Shown: one piece after another, positions 50,152 through 59,113 of the stretch
Position numbering within the stretch: the stretch's first letter is position 1
How the letters are laid out: every line of letters starts with the position of its first letter
Assembly (NCBI GenBank): GCA_001931535.1
Contig: CP016211.1
Coordinates: forward strand, 13,648,501 to 13,712,500
Source of the DNA: Minicystis rosea
Lineage (GTDB): Bacteria > Myxococcota_A > Polyangia > Polyangiales > Polyangiaceae
DNA length: 64,000 nucleotides
Direction: 5' to 3'
Translations under genes and position numbers: made by a program
The notes under the pieces: generated by a model
The model's input: the letters and a program-made list of their open reading frames with translations, nothing else
Databases searched by the model: none
What the model was told of the DNA's origin: nothing

Positions 50152-50784
50152 TCATCGGCCCGAGAGGACCTGCTTGTAGCCTTGATCGGGCGCGAGCACG
50201 CCCACGGCGTCGCGCAGCGGGCCGAGCGGTGGGCCCATCCACACGGTGACGTGGATCATCTGCCCGTCGGCGAGCCGATGATGAACGTCGTCGACCTGCG
50301 CCGAAGGATCGAGGGCCGTGCCCGGATCGGGCTCGGTCACGATCACCGCGAACGCCTCGCGCCCCGATCCCGGCGCCGGCGTGCCCACGTAGTTCACGAC
50401 CGGGCCCGTGTGCGCGAAGCTCCACGTGTAGCCCGCCCGATCGATGGGATCCTCCGCGAAGGGCAGCACGCCTTCGCGCGCCAGCGCCGCGGGCGAAGGC
50501 CAGCGCCCCGATCGGGATCGACGTCGCTCGGCCTCGGCCACGCCTTCTTGGATGGCGCGGTACATCCGCTGATCGTCCGTCGCGAGCTCGGGGAAGCGGC
50601 GCTCGAACGGCGAAGGCGGGCTCGCGACGCTGCCCTGCGGCCGCGCGGGATCGTAGGTCTGGGCGCTGACCACGAGCGCGGCCCAGTAGACGATGTGGAA
50701 CGCGGCGCGCGCCACCATCGCCGTCTCCGCGCGCGCCGACGGCGGGCGGACTTCGTGGGTGCGGATCGAGGGCGCGGAGGTCAT
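50152..50784 (-). CDS. Single-pass membrane protein of the metal-uptake operon
   Basis: A 210-residue protein with one N-terminal membrane helix (about 23-45, VARAAFHIVYWAALVVSAQ) and a periplasmic domain with a conserved-looking WSFAHTGPVVNYVGTPAPGSGREAFAVIV strand pair and DDVHHRLADG...HVTVWMG, containing His residues that may bind metal. It is first in the operon, directly upstream of the binding lipoprotein. Small membrane proteins of unknown function are found at this place in other zinc-uptake clusters. No family is certain. Confidence 0.82.
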   Translation of the reverse strand: MTSAPSIRTHEVRPPSARAETAMVARAAFHIVYWAALVVSAQTYDPARPQGSVASPPSPFERRFPELATDDQRMYRAIQEGVAEAERRRSRSGRWPSPAALAREGVLPFAEDPIDRAGYTWSFAHTGPVVNYVGTPAPGSGREAFAVIVTEPDPGTALDPSAQVDDVHHRLADGQMIHVTVWMGPPLGPLRDAVGVLAPDQGYKQVLSGR

Positions 50785-50876
50785 GAATCGACGGGCTCGC
50801 TACGTGCCGTGCGGTGGCTCGGATCGAGCCGCGCCCATGATGGCGGGCGCGACCCTTCGCCCGCAACTCCGCGGAG

Positions 50877-51272
50877 CTACCGCAGCCACGCCGGCACGAA
50901 CGCCGGCGACGCGAGGGCCAACACCACCGCGGCGCCCGCGAGCACCGCGCCCCCATGGAGGAGCCCGAGGGCCGCAGCCACGAGCGGCGCCCTTCGCTCG
51001 CGACCCACCGCCGAGAACGTGGCCAGCGCATACGTGAGCGGGAGGAGCACGCCCAGCCACAACAGCGGCGACGTCGACTCGCCCGGCGACTTCGGCGTCG
51101 CGAACGCAGCCACCAGCAGATACGCGGTGAACAGGTAGATCGTCGGGCTCATCAAGCGCGCCGCCGCCCGCCGCCCCCGCCCTTCGGCGAAGCCCCGACG
51201 CGCGCCCATCATCGCCGCCACCAACGCGCCGGCGATCCACAGCGAGCAAACGATCCAAGCCACGGGAGACAC
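50877..51272 (-). CDS. Small membrane protein with about four helices
   Basis: A protein of about 131 residues with four hydrophobic helices: VAWIVCSLWIAGALVAAMMG, IYLFTAYLLVAAF, LWLGVLLPLTYALATF and LLHGGAVLAGAAVVLALA. I use GTG 51272 because residues further upstream look non-coding; a TTG at 51416 would add 48 residues, some encoded in the palindrome at 51401. It lies 92 bp upstream of the metal-uptake operon on the same strand. Function unknown. Confidence 0.6.
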   Translation of the reverse strand: MSPVAWIVCSLWIAGALVAAMMGARRGFAEGRGRRAAARLMSPTIYLFTAYLLVAAFATPKSPGESTSPLLWLGVLLPLTYALATFSAVGRERRAPLVAAALGLLHGGAVLAGAAVVLALASPAFVPAWLR

Positions 51273-51400
51273 GCGCCCCGAGGTGTACGCCGTCGCGCCG
51301 CCGGACGCGCATGGAATCGTGATCGGATGCGCGCCCCGCTCCTCGCGCGCCCCGAGCCCGAGCATGCCTGCTCGATCGAAATCAAACGCCAAGGCGCGAG

Positions 51401-51465
51401 AGACGCAAAGACGCAAAAAGGCGAGAGAGACTCATTCCTTTGCGCCTTTTTGCGTCTCTGCGTCT
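51401..51465. repeat. Inverted repeat of the GACGCAAAGACGC type
   Basis: AGACGCAAAGACGCAAAAAG plus GCG (51401-51423) and its reverse complement with one mismatch (51443-51465) flank a 19-base loop; the similarity continues weakly outward. The A/T content is far above the surroundings. It lies between two minus-strand genes and looks like a dispersed palindromic element. Confidence 0.75.
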
Positions 51466-51514
51466 TTGCGACTTTGCGTTGAAATCTCTCTCTCCGCACC
51501 CGCGCCATGCGCCA

Positions 51515-52291
51515 TCAGAGAGCCATCTCCCCGCGCGCCAGGATGCGGATGTTCTCGGCCACGTCGCGGTGGCTGCCGCCTGCTATCAGGCTCACGAGCG
51601 GGGCGTCGATCATGACGGCGTCCGAGAGGAGCGTGGTCGCCGTTTCGTGCAGATCGATGACCGTCGGGCGCGTGTTGGCGGGGGCGTCCACGAGGCTCAC
51701 GGCGAAGTCCCAGGCGCGGTCGCGCGAGGCGTCGATGAGGAAGCTGGCGGCCGACTCGTCGGCGCGGTGGGCCATGCGATCGACGAGATCGAGCATGGCG
51801 CCGAGGCCCGGCTGCCAGCGGCCGGCGATGGCCACGAGCTGGTCCTCGACGGTGTCGACCTCGGCGGCGAGCAGATCGTTGATGTGGAGATAATCGCGGC
51901 GGAGCGCAGCGAGGCCGCCTTCGCGCGCCACCTCGGAGGCCGCGATGCCGAGGTCGAGCATGATGTGCGCGGTCATCCCGAGGAGCAGGTGCTGGATGAC
52001 GAAGAGCCCGTCGCGCCCCGCCGCCTCGAAGGCGCGCTGCCAGGGCTTCGTGGGGCGCTCGCCGCGGGCGTAGCCGTCGTAGGCCGCGAGGTAGCGGTTG
52101 GCGAAGATCACGTCGAGCCGCTCCATGCGGGCATTGTCCTCGAACTCGCCGCGGCGCACGCCCTCGCGCACGCGCAGCGTGACGCGGTTGTAGAGCGCGG
52201 CGAAGTAGCCGCGGCGATCGTGGTCCGCGACGGAGCGACGGATGATCTCTTCGAGCCGCTCGACGACACCGTCGATGGTGGTGGGGAGCAT
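51515..52291 (-). CDS. DUF5995-family protein
   Basis: A 258-residue soluble helical protein. FAALYNRVTLRVREGVRRGEFED and MERLDVIFANRYLAAYDGY match the DUF5995 family pattern as I recall it, and HLLLGMTAHIMLDLG is another conserved helix. There is no signal peptide. Function unknown. It is a single gene, 42 bp downstream of the OmpA gene in the same direction. Confidence 0.87.
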   Translation of the reverse strand: MLPTTIDGVVERLEEIIRRSVADHDRRGYFAALYNRVTLRVREGVRRGEFEDNARMERLDVIFANRYLAAYDGYARGERPTKPWQRAFEAAGRDGLFVIQHLLLGMTAHIMLDLGIAASEVAREGGLAALRRDYLHINDLLAAEVDTVEDQLVAIAGRWQPGLGAMLDLVDRMAHRADESAASFLIDASRDRAWDFAVSLVDAPANTRPTVIDLHETATTLLSDAVMIDAPLVSLIAGGSHRDVAENIRILARGEMAL

Positions 52292-52333
52292 GATCCGCGA
52301 GGATACGGCGCCGCTTCGCGGCTTGGGAATGCG

Positions 52334-53338
52334 TCAGCGATCGTCGATGACGATCTCCACGCGCCGGTTCTTCTTCCGTCCCTCCGGGACGTCGTTGGGC
52401 GCGACGGGACGCGTCTCGCCGAGCCCGCGGGCGCGGATGCGATCGCGCGCGATGCCCTTTTCGATCAGGTGATCGGCGACGGCGCGCGCGCGCCGCTCGG
52501 AGAGGGCTTGGTTGTAGGCGTCGTCGCCTTGGTCGTCGGTGTGCCCCTCGACGGTGACGCGGGCACCGGGGCGCGCGCGGATGGCGGCGATGACGCGGTC
52601 GAGCTCACCGGCGGCGCTCGGCGCCAGCGTGTCGCTGTCGAGCGCGAAGAGCACCTCGCTCGGCACCGACACGCGCTGCGCCCCCGCGACGACGGCCACC
52701 GCGTCGATGTCCGCGCCGGGCCACGCGTCGCTCTCGGTGCCCTTCCAAGGGATGTCGCGCAGGCGCACGTAGTGAAAGACGTCGCCGGTCTGCACGTAGG
52801 GGCCGATGTCGATCGCGCACGAGCCGCCGGGTGCGGTGCCCACCGCGATCCAATGCTCGCCGTCGGCGCTGATGTCGACGTTCACCGCTTCGACGCTGGG
52901 CCCGATCTCGAAGATGAAGATGTCGGGGCCTTCGCCGTCGCTGAGCACGCCCTGGTTCCATTTCAGCGTGAGGACGCCGCCGTTGCCGAGGCTGACGGCG
53001 CGGGGCAGGACCCACTTGTCGGGCGTATAATCGGGCGGGCCGAGCGCGGTGCGCGGGTCCTGACCTTCGGGGACGGGCGCGGGCGCGCCGACGTCATACG
53101 AGACCACCTCGTCGGCGAAGCGCGCGCGCGCCGCAGGGAAGGGGACCACGTTGCCGCGCGTGTCGTGGATGTCGCTGGACGCGTTGGGCCCGGGGTTCGG
53201 GTAGTCGCCGAGCAGCAGGTGGAGCTGCTGATCGTCGGGGGCCACGAAGCGGCTCTCGTCGATGGCGCCGTGCCGGCCGCGACCCAAGCAGCCGGCGGTG
53301 AGCAACGCGACGGCACAGGCCAGGCTCGCAGATCGCAT
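52334..53338 (-). CDS. OmpA-family lipoprotein
   Basis: A 334-residue lipoprotein: signal peptide with lipobox LTAGC (Cys about 17). Residues about 60-205 are a beta domain with GPDIFIFEIGPSVEAVNVDIS and WIAVGTAPGG, as in discoidin-like surface modules. The C-terminal 110 residues are an OmpA peptidoglycan-binding domain: VLFALDSDTL, VEGHTDDQGDDAYNQALSERRA and GLGETRPVAPND, ending KKNRRVEIVI. It anchors the outer membrane to peptidoglycan. Confidence 0.92.
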   Translation of the reverse strand: MRSASLACAVALLTAGCLGRGRHGAIDESRFVAPDDQQLHLLLGDYPNPGPNASSDIHDTRGNVVPFPAARARFADEVVSYDVGAPAPVPEGQDPRTALGPPDYTPDKWVLPRAVSLGNGGVLTLKWNQGVLSDGEGPDIFIFEIGPSVEAVNVDISADGEHWIAVGTAPGGSCAIDIGPYVQTGDVFHYVRLRDIPWKGTESDAWPGADIDAVAVVAGAQRVSVPSEVLFALDSDTLAPSAAGELDRVIAAIRARPGARVTVEGHTDDQGDDAYNQALSERRARAVADHLIEKGIARDRIRARGLGETRPVAPNDVPEGRKKNRRVEIVIDDR

Positions 53339-53409
53339 GGATGCCGTTGGAAACGCCGCCCCCGCGCGAGCTTGGATGGGGCGCGCCCGCGGGGCTTCGC
53401 CGCGCGCCA

Positions 53410-55563
53410 TCACTGCGCGGCCAAGACGGTGCCCGTAGCGGCCACGGCCGCGACGGACACGACCACGCCGTTGAGGATGGCGGTGCCCGTGAGCGGCTCG
53501 AGGAAGGCCGCGTCGGTGACCTCGTTCGCGTTCGGCCCGGGCACGCTGCCCGCGACGCGCAGCGTGTCCGCCGCTGATGCATGCCCGAACCCGTGCGGCA
53601 GCGAGACGATCCCGCGCATCACCTCGTCGGTCACCTCGAGCTTGGCGCGCACCTCGCCCGCGCGGCTCTTCACCTGCACCGTGGCGCCGTCGGCGAGGCC
53701 GAGGCGGGCTGCGTCCTCGGGGTGCATCTGGAGCGTGGCGCGATCGCGGCCCTTCACCAGCGGCCGGAGGTTGTGCATCCACGAGTTGTTCGAGCGCACG
53801 TGCCGCCGCCCGATGAGCAGGAGATCGCCGGGCTGCGGCTCGGCCAGCCAGCGATCGAGCCGCGGGAGATCGGCGGCGAGCGCGGGCGGCGTGAGCCTCA
53901 CGCGCTGCGATGGCGTGCGCACGCGCGACGCGCGCATGGGGACGAGCGGGCCCAGATCCACGCCGTGCGGCGCGGCGCGCAGGGCCGCGAGGCTCAAGCC
54001 TTGGTACGGGCCCGTGCGCAGCAGCAGATCGAGGACGCGCTCGTCGCTCGGCGCGCCGAGACGAAGCGCGAGCCGCGCCGCGCGCTCGGCGAGCGGGCCG
54101 CGGCGCTTGCCGTGGAGGCGCACCGACAGATCCCAGAGGATGCTCCAGTCGTCGCGCGTGTCCGGATCGGGCTTCACCACCGGCTCCGACCACTTGGCCG
54201 TGTTGCGCACTTGGATGGCGTGGAAGAGCACGTCGTAGTGCCCGCGCTCCAGCGCCGATCGCGGCGGCAGGATGACGCTCGCGTGCCGCGTGGTCTCGTT
54301 GGCGTAGATGTCGATCGAGACCATGTGCTCGAGCTGGGGGAGCGCGCGCGCCAGCCTTTCGCCGCCCGGTACGGAGAGCACCGGGTTGCCCGCGATCGTC
54401 ACCAGCGCGCGGATCTGGCCTTCGCCCGGCGTCTCGATCTCGTCGACGATGGTCGTCGCCGGCAGCATGCCCGAGACCTCCGGCAGCCCGCGCACGCGCG
54501 ATCGATAGCGCCCCGCGCCGCCCACGCCGAGCTTCCGCGCGAGGCCGGAGAGATCGATGGCGGGCTTCGGGAACATCGATCCACCCGGCCGATCGAAGTT
54601 GCCCGTGACCACGTTGAGCGCCTCGATGAGCCAGCTCCCCAGCGACCCGAACTCGCTCGTGCAGATCCCCACGCGCCCGTAGGCCACGGCCCGCTTCGCG
54701 CCGCTGAATTCGTCCGCGATCCGCCGGATGGTGCCGGCCTCCATGCCAATGGCGCTCGCCACGCGCTCGGGCGCGAAGCGCGCGGCGATCGTCTGAAGCT
54801 CGTCGAGCCCGTCCGCGATCGCGCGCACGGCCGCTTCGTCGCAGCGCTTCTCCGCGAAGATCACGTGCAGAATGGCGAGCAGCAGCGCCGCGTCGCCGCC
54901 CGGGCGGATGAAGAGGTGCTCGTCGGCCCACGCGGCCGTCTCGGTGCGCCGCGGATCGACGAGCACCATCTTCCCGCCGCGCGCGCGGATGCCCTTGAGG
55001 CGGCCGCGCACGTCGCCGAGCGACATGATGCTCCCATTCGAGGCCGCCGGGTTCGCGCCCAGGACGAGGAAGTAGTCGGTGCGATCGACGTCGGGCACGG
55101 TCAGCGCCGTGGCCTCGCCGAACATGTGAATCGCCGTGAAGAGGCGCGGGTTCGCGTCCTGCGAGTTGGCGTCGAAGCGGTTCCGCGTGCGCAGCGCCGA
55201 GAGCAGCATCTGCCCCATGATCAGCGCCCCGTGGTTGTGCGCCGTGGGGTTGCCGGAGTAGACGCCGACCGCGTTCCTCCCGTACTTCCGTTGCACGCGG
55301 AGGATGCCGTCAGCGGCCGCTTCCAGCGCCTCCTCCCACGACGCCGGCACGAGCTTCCCATCCTTGCGCACGAGCGGCCGGCGCAGGCGATCGGGATCCT
55401 CGTACAGATCGCGCATCGCCGGCCCCTTCGGGCAGATGTGGCCGCGCGAGAACACGTCGGCGTCGTCGCCGCGCACATCGGTGATGCGGTCCCCCTCGAC
55501 GGTCATGTCGAGCCCGCACATCGCTTCGCAGAGGTTGCAGGTCCGGTACTTGTGCTCGCTCAC
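53410..55563 (-). CDS. Molybdopterin-dependent oxidoreductase with [4Fe-4S] motif
   Basis: A 717-residue member of the DMSO-reductase/formate-dehydrogenase family. The N-terminus has a [4Fe-4S] set: CNLCEAMC...HICPKG (C-x2-C-x3-C-x27-C). YSGNPTAHNHG, GANPAASNGS, RGGKMVLVDPRRTETA and RPGGDAALLLAIL are the bis-MGD binding regions. The C-terminal domain (HVRSNNSWMHNLRPL, HPEDAARLGLADG, VSLPHGFGH) binds the second pterin. I use GTG 55563 (GGAGG four bases upstream). There is no Tat signal and no partner subunits nearby, so a stand-alone cytoplasmic enzyme is likely. Substrate unknown. Confidence 0.93.
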   Translation of the reverse strand: MSEHKYRTCNLCEAMCGLDMTVEGDRITDVRGDDADVFSRGHICPKGPAMRDLYEDPDRLRRPLVRKDGKLVPASWEEALEAAADGILRVQRKYGRNAVGVYSGNPTAHNHGALIMGQMLLSALRTRNRFDANSQDANPRLFTAIHMFGEATALTVPDVDRTDYFLVLGANPAASNGSIMSLGDVRGRLKGIRARGGKMVLVDPRRTETAAWADEHLFIRPGGDAALLLAILHVIFAEKRCDEAAVRAIADGLDELQTIAARFAPERVASAIGMEAGTIRRIADEFSGAKRAVAYGRVGICTSEFGSLGSWLIEALNVVTGNFDRPGGSMFPKPAIDLSGLARKLGVGGAGRYRSRVRGLPEVSGMLPATTIVDEIETPGEGQIRALVTIAGNPVLSVPGGERLARALPQLEHMVSIDIYANETTRHASVILPPRSALERGHYDVLFHAIQVRNTAKWSEPVVKPDPDTRDDWSILWDLSVRLHGKRRGPLAERAARLALRLGAPSDERVLDLLLRTGPYQGLSLAALRAAPHGVDLGPLVPMRASRVRTPSQRVRLTPPALAADLPRLDRWLAEPQPGDLLLIGRRHVRSNNSWMHNLRPLVKGRDRATLQMHPEDAARLGLADGATVQVKSRAGEVRAKLEVTDEVMRGIVSLPHGFGHASAADTLRVAGSVPGPNANEVTDAAFLEPLTGTAILNGVVVSVAAVAATGTVLAAQ

Positions 55564-55654
55564 GTCGCCTCCGGTCGAGCCATGGTGAGGCAAAGCCCGG
55601 CTGAAGAGAATGGCCCCGAATCGCGGCCGGCGCCCGTCCGTCCCCATCCGTGAC

Positions 55655-55729
55655 GTCGATGACCAGGGCTTGTTCGCCGCGTCGCGCTGAAGTCGGCTCG
55701 CGTGGTTCGAGGGATGGGAGGCTCCACGG
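55655..55729. repeat. Dispersed 72-75 bp repeat, copy 2
   Basis: Partner of the copy at 3344-3415; both contain GTCGATG, GGCTCG and ATGGGAGGCTCCACGG in this order. It lies just downstream of the FG-GAP lipoprotein gene (minus strand) and overlaps the hairpin at 55720-55747. Confidence 0.5.
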
Positions 55730-55747
55730 GGATTTGCCCGTGGAGCC
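55720..55747 (-). terminator. Hairpin downstream of the FG-GAP lipoprotein gene
   Basis: Perfect 11-bp arms GGCTCCACGGG (55720-55730) and CCCGTGGAGCC (55737-55747) with a 6-base loop, 27 bp downstream of the minus-strand stop. There is no T run after it, so it is a weak or protein-assisted terminator. Confidence 0.5.
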
Positions 55748-55773
55748 GGAGGAGCTGCGCGCCTCTTCCGAGG

Positions 55774-58700
55774 CTACTGGATCCCGCTGCAGACGGCTTT
55801 GTCGGCGGCGGAGGCCTTGTTGTTGCCGTCGTTGCACTCGGGGATGGCGTTGTCGGGATCCACGACGGCGTAGACGAGCACCGAGAGGTTCTTGGGGAAG
55901 CCGGAGAGGCTCGCGGTGAACATCGTGCTGCCGCCGGGCGCGATCGGGCCGGCCACCGTCTCGTCGTGGAAGGCTGCGCCGCCTTGGCTGGGATCGCCCG
56001 CGTAGTAGCGCACGAGCACGTTGCTGGCCGGCATCGATCCATCGTTGAAGATCGTCGTCGGCAAGCTGGGCAGCGGGCACGTCGCGGTGCCGACGGTGCC
56101 GAGCGCGATGCGGAGATCGGCCGCTTGGGTGCCGGCCATCACGGGCTGGGTGAGCTCGTTGTTCATCTCGTCGCACTCGCGCTGCGTGTTGGCCTCGTCG
56201 ACGATCACGCGGATCTCGTCGGGCACCACGCCGGGCGTGTTGTCGAGCGCGTCGTAGGCGACCGAGATGACGATGGAGCCGCCCGGCTCCAGGCTGCTCT
56301 GGAGCGTGTACGTCAGCGGCGTGCCCATGGTGTCCGCGTGGAGCGCCTCGCTCAACGCCGGGTTCTGCCAAGCGCCGTAGAACGTGACGACGACGCCCGG
56401 ACCGACGCGCAGATCCCCGGCGTTGTCGATCTGCACGCTGATGGTCAGCTTCTCGGAGAGCTGCCCGCAGGTGGCGTCAGGGGAGGAGACCTGCACGCCC
56501 TTCACCGTCAGATCGGGCGCGACCGCGTAGCTCCGCGGGTTCGATCGGTAGGTGTTGTACGTGCGGCCGTTGTAGCTCTTCCAGCTCTCGGGCTCCTTCA
56601 TCGGGACGGCGCCGCCCTCGGTCACGTTGGTCACGTGATACGAGTGCTGGTTCCAGATGCGGCGCGCCGAGACCCACGTGTCGCTGGCGTCGCCCCACAC
56701 CGCGATGCCGTTGGGGTAGTTCGAGCCCTCGGAGCAGGACGAGGCGTCGTTGTTGGAGGGGAAGACGATCTCCGCGTTGCCGTCGTTGTCCACGTCGGCG
56801 ATCGCGGGGTTCTCGATGCGCGTGCGGCTCGGCGAGTGGTGCTTGAAGAGCACGCCGCCGGTGCGCCCGTCGTAGATGCGGAAGTAGCACTCGTCGTTGT
56901 AGACGACCTCGGCGGCGCCATCGCCGTTGAAGTCGAAGACGCTCGACGAGGTCACGCGGCTCGAGTCGTCCTCGGTGGTGCGCCGCCAGCCGTTGTGGAG
57001 GCACACGCACGAGCCCAAGGTCTCGTTGCACACGGCGCCCGCGGCGCAGTCGGCGTCCATGGTGCAGGCCCCGCCGGGGGTGCGCGCCAGGTTCGTCGCC
57101 GGGGTCGCGGCCCCGTCGGTGAAGGCGGTGGGCCACGCCGGGCACGCGGTCGACGTGTCCTGGAGATCGATGAGCAGGTAGGCGGTGCCGAACGCCGTGC
57201 CGATCTCGGGGAAGCCGTCGCCGTCGAAGTCGTCGATGTTGGGCGCGCCGCCGTCGGCGCCGGCGCCCAGATTGATGAACCGCCGGCGCGTGCCGGTCTC
57301 GCCGTTCAGCACCACGAGGTAACCCTCGGCCACGACCACGACCTCGGCCTTGCCGTCGAGCGGGTTCTGCGGGCCGGGGGCGGCGTCCTCGTCGGCGCCG
57401 AGCACGTCGGCGATGGCGCAGAAGCCGTCCCGCTGCGCGGCCGGGATGAGCGTCGTCCCATTCACCTTCTGCGCGTCCCAGACCACGCTCAGCTTGCCCG
57501 TGCAGAAGTCGTCGGTCGCGCCGGCGACGCAGTCCGCGCGCTTCTTCACGCCGGGCGGCGGCACGGGCAGCGCGTACGCCATCGTCCCGGCCACGATCTC
57601 GAGGCGCGAATCACCGGCGATGTTGGCCACGCACGGCACCGGGCCCTGGCCGTTCATCCCGCTCGGCGTCGTCCCGCCGGCGAAGCGATCGACGAAGACG
57701 AGCTTGTTGTTCGCGTCGTGATCGAGCGTGAAGACGTTGTTCCCCACCACGATCTCGGCGAAGCCCTGGTTGTCGATGTTGGCGATCGTCGGCGCCGGGT
57801 TCACGTAGCCCGTGACCCACTGAGCGTCTGCCGTCCGCGTGATGGGCACGCCCTTGTTGTCGAGGATGAGGACCGCGTCGTTCTCGGTGGGGACTACGAT
57901 CTCGGGCACCCCGTCGTTGTCGAGATCGGCCACGGCCACCGCGGCGGTGGAGTTGCCCTCCGCGGTGCCGCACGCGCAGCTCATGCTCGGCGGATCGCCC
58001 TCGTGCCACACGGTGTTGCCGCAGGTCGCGAAGTAATCCTTGCCCTTGTTGGGCCCGCCGCCGTGGATGGCGCGCACGATGCCGTTCGTGGCGATGTCCG
58101 TGCCGCAGTAGGTCATGAAGACGATCTCGGGGAAGTCGAGCTCGTTGATGAGCCCGTCCCCGTTGTCGTCGTCGAGGTTCACCACGATGGGCGTGGCGCA
58201 CGCCTGGGACGAGGTCGGAAACGGCGCGTTCACCGCGTCCTTGTTGGTCTGGCTGAGGCCGCCCCACTGGATCTCGTTCACCGGCAGCACGCTGGTGAAG
58301 TCCACGGGCGGCAGCGTGCACGTCGGCGCCTTGCCGGTGCCCGTGCACTTGCCCGCTTCGCACACCGTGTTGGCCGGGCAATCCCAGTCGTCCTCGCACG
58401 GACAGTGCGCGTCGCCCTGGCCCGGATCGACGCACGGGCTCGAGTAGTACGACTGGCTGCCGCACAGGTATTTGACCGTGTCGCCGCCGCCGTTGGGCGC
58501 GCACTCGTGGAGCTCGTCACCCACGCACGTGCGCGTGCCGGCCACGCAGGTGTCGTCGACGCAGATGGTGCCGTTGCAGTACTGGCTCGTCGGACAGTTG
58601 GCGTCGGTGGTGCAAGAGATGTCCTTGCAAATCGCGCCGCCTCCCGGCGTCGGCGTGCACGCCTCGGTGGCCGTGCACGAGAGGTCGGCGCAGGTGTTGT

Positions 58701-58989
58701 TCACGCACGAGCCTTGCTCGTTCGTCACCGCGCAGTGCTGATCCGCGTCGCACGTCACGCCCACACACGGATCGGTGATGGGCGCATCGTCGCCGCCGCC
58801 GTCGGGCAGCGTGATCCCGCCGCCGTGCCCTTGGCCGCCGTGCCCGCTGCCTCCGCTGCCCGTGGTGGCCGATCCGGACGACGCGGTGTCGCCCGTCGAC
58901 GAGGACACCTCGCCGCCGCCGCCGCACGCAGCGGCGCTCACCACGAGCGCGGTGAGCAGTGGAATGCTCCAACGGAGATGCGCCGACAT
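55774..58989 (-). CDS. Large Cys-rich FG-GAP (VCBS) lipoprotein
   Basis: A 1071-residue lipoprotein (lipobox SAAAC, Cys about 22). A Ser/Gly/His-rich spacer leads to a Cys-rich region (about 70-220) of short CxxxxC modules such as CVGVTCDADQHC and CTTDANCPTSQYC. The middle has FG-GAP/VCBS calcium-binding repeats: DLDNDGVPEIVVP, DDFDGDGFPEIG, DFNGDGAAEVVY and DVDNDGNAEIVFP, forming an integrin-like propeller. Two CARDB-like beta domains end it (DLTVKGVQVSSPDATC..., DLRIALGTVGTATC...). Probably a surface adhesin; such proteins are frequent in Polyangiales. Confidence 0.94.
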   Translation of the reverse strand: MSAHLRWSIPLLTALVVSAAACGGGGEVSSSTGDTASSGSATTGSGGSGHGGQGHGGGITLPDGGGDDAPITDPCVGVTCDADQHCAVTNEQGSCVNNTCADLSCTATEACTPTPGGGAICKDISCTTDANCPTSQYCNGTICVDDTCVAGTRTCVGDELHECAPNGGGDTVKYLCGSQSYYSSPCVDPGQGDAHCPCEDDWDCPANTVCEAGKCTGTGKAPTCTLPPVDFTSVLPVNEIQWGGLSQTNKDAVNAPFPTSSQACATPIVVNLDDDNGDGLINELDFPEIVFMTYCGTDIATNGIVRAIHGGGPNKGKDYFATCGNTVWHEGDPPSMSCACGTAEGNSTAAVAVADLDNDGVPEIVVPTENDAVLILDNKGVPITRTADAQWVTGYVNPAPTIANIDNQGFAEIVVGNNVFTLDHDANNKLVFVDRFAGGTTPSGMNGQGPVPCVANIAGDSRLEIVAGTMAYALPVPPPGVKKRADCVAGATDDFCTGKLSVVWDAQKVNGTTLIPAAQRDGFCAIADVLGADEDAAPGPQNPLDGKAEVVVVAEGYLVVLNGETGTRRRFINLGAGADGGAPNIDDFDGDGFPEIGTAFGTAYLLIDLQDTSTACPAWPTAFTDGAATPATNLARTPGGACTMDADCAAGAVCNETLGSCVCLHNGWRRTTEDDSSRVTSSSVFDFNGDGAAEVVYNDECYFRIYDGRTGGVLFKHHSPSRTRIENPAIADVDNDGNAEIVFPSNNDASSCSEGSNYPNGIAVWGDASDTWVSARRIWNQHSYHVTNVTEGGAVPMKEPESWKSYNGRTYNTYRSNPRSYAVAPDLTVKGVQVSSPDATCGQLSEKLTISVQIDNAGDLRVGPGVVVTFYGAWQNPALSEALHADTMGTPLTYTLQSSLEPGGSIVISVAYDALDNTPGVVPDEIRVIVDEANTQRECDEMNNELTQPVMAGTQAADLRIALGTVGTATCPLPSLPTTIFNDGSMPASNVLVRYYAGDPSQGGAAFHDETVAGPIAPGGSTMFTASLSGFPKNLSVLVYAVVDPDNAIPECNDGNNKASAADKAVCSGIQ

Positions 58990-59113
58990 CGATGTCCTCC
59001 CTGCGCGCGCACGCGCAACCCGCCATTCTACGCGGGGTGGGTGAGGCCTTGTCGAGCCGATCGCCGCTCACCCGCAACTGCGGAAGGGCGCTCGTGATCT
59101 CGCCGGAGGGAGC

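Noticed and set aside
53581..55653. 690-codon plus-strand open frame
   Set aside because: Antisense to the molybdopterin oxidoreductase, whose cofactor motifs are all intact on the minus strand. The plus translation is Arg/His/Ala-rich.
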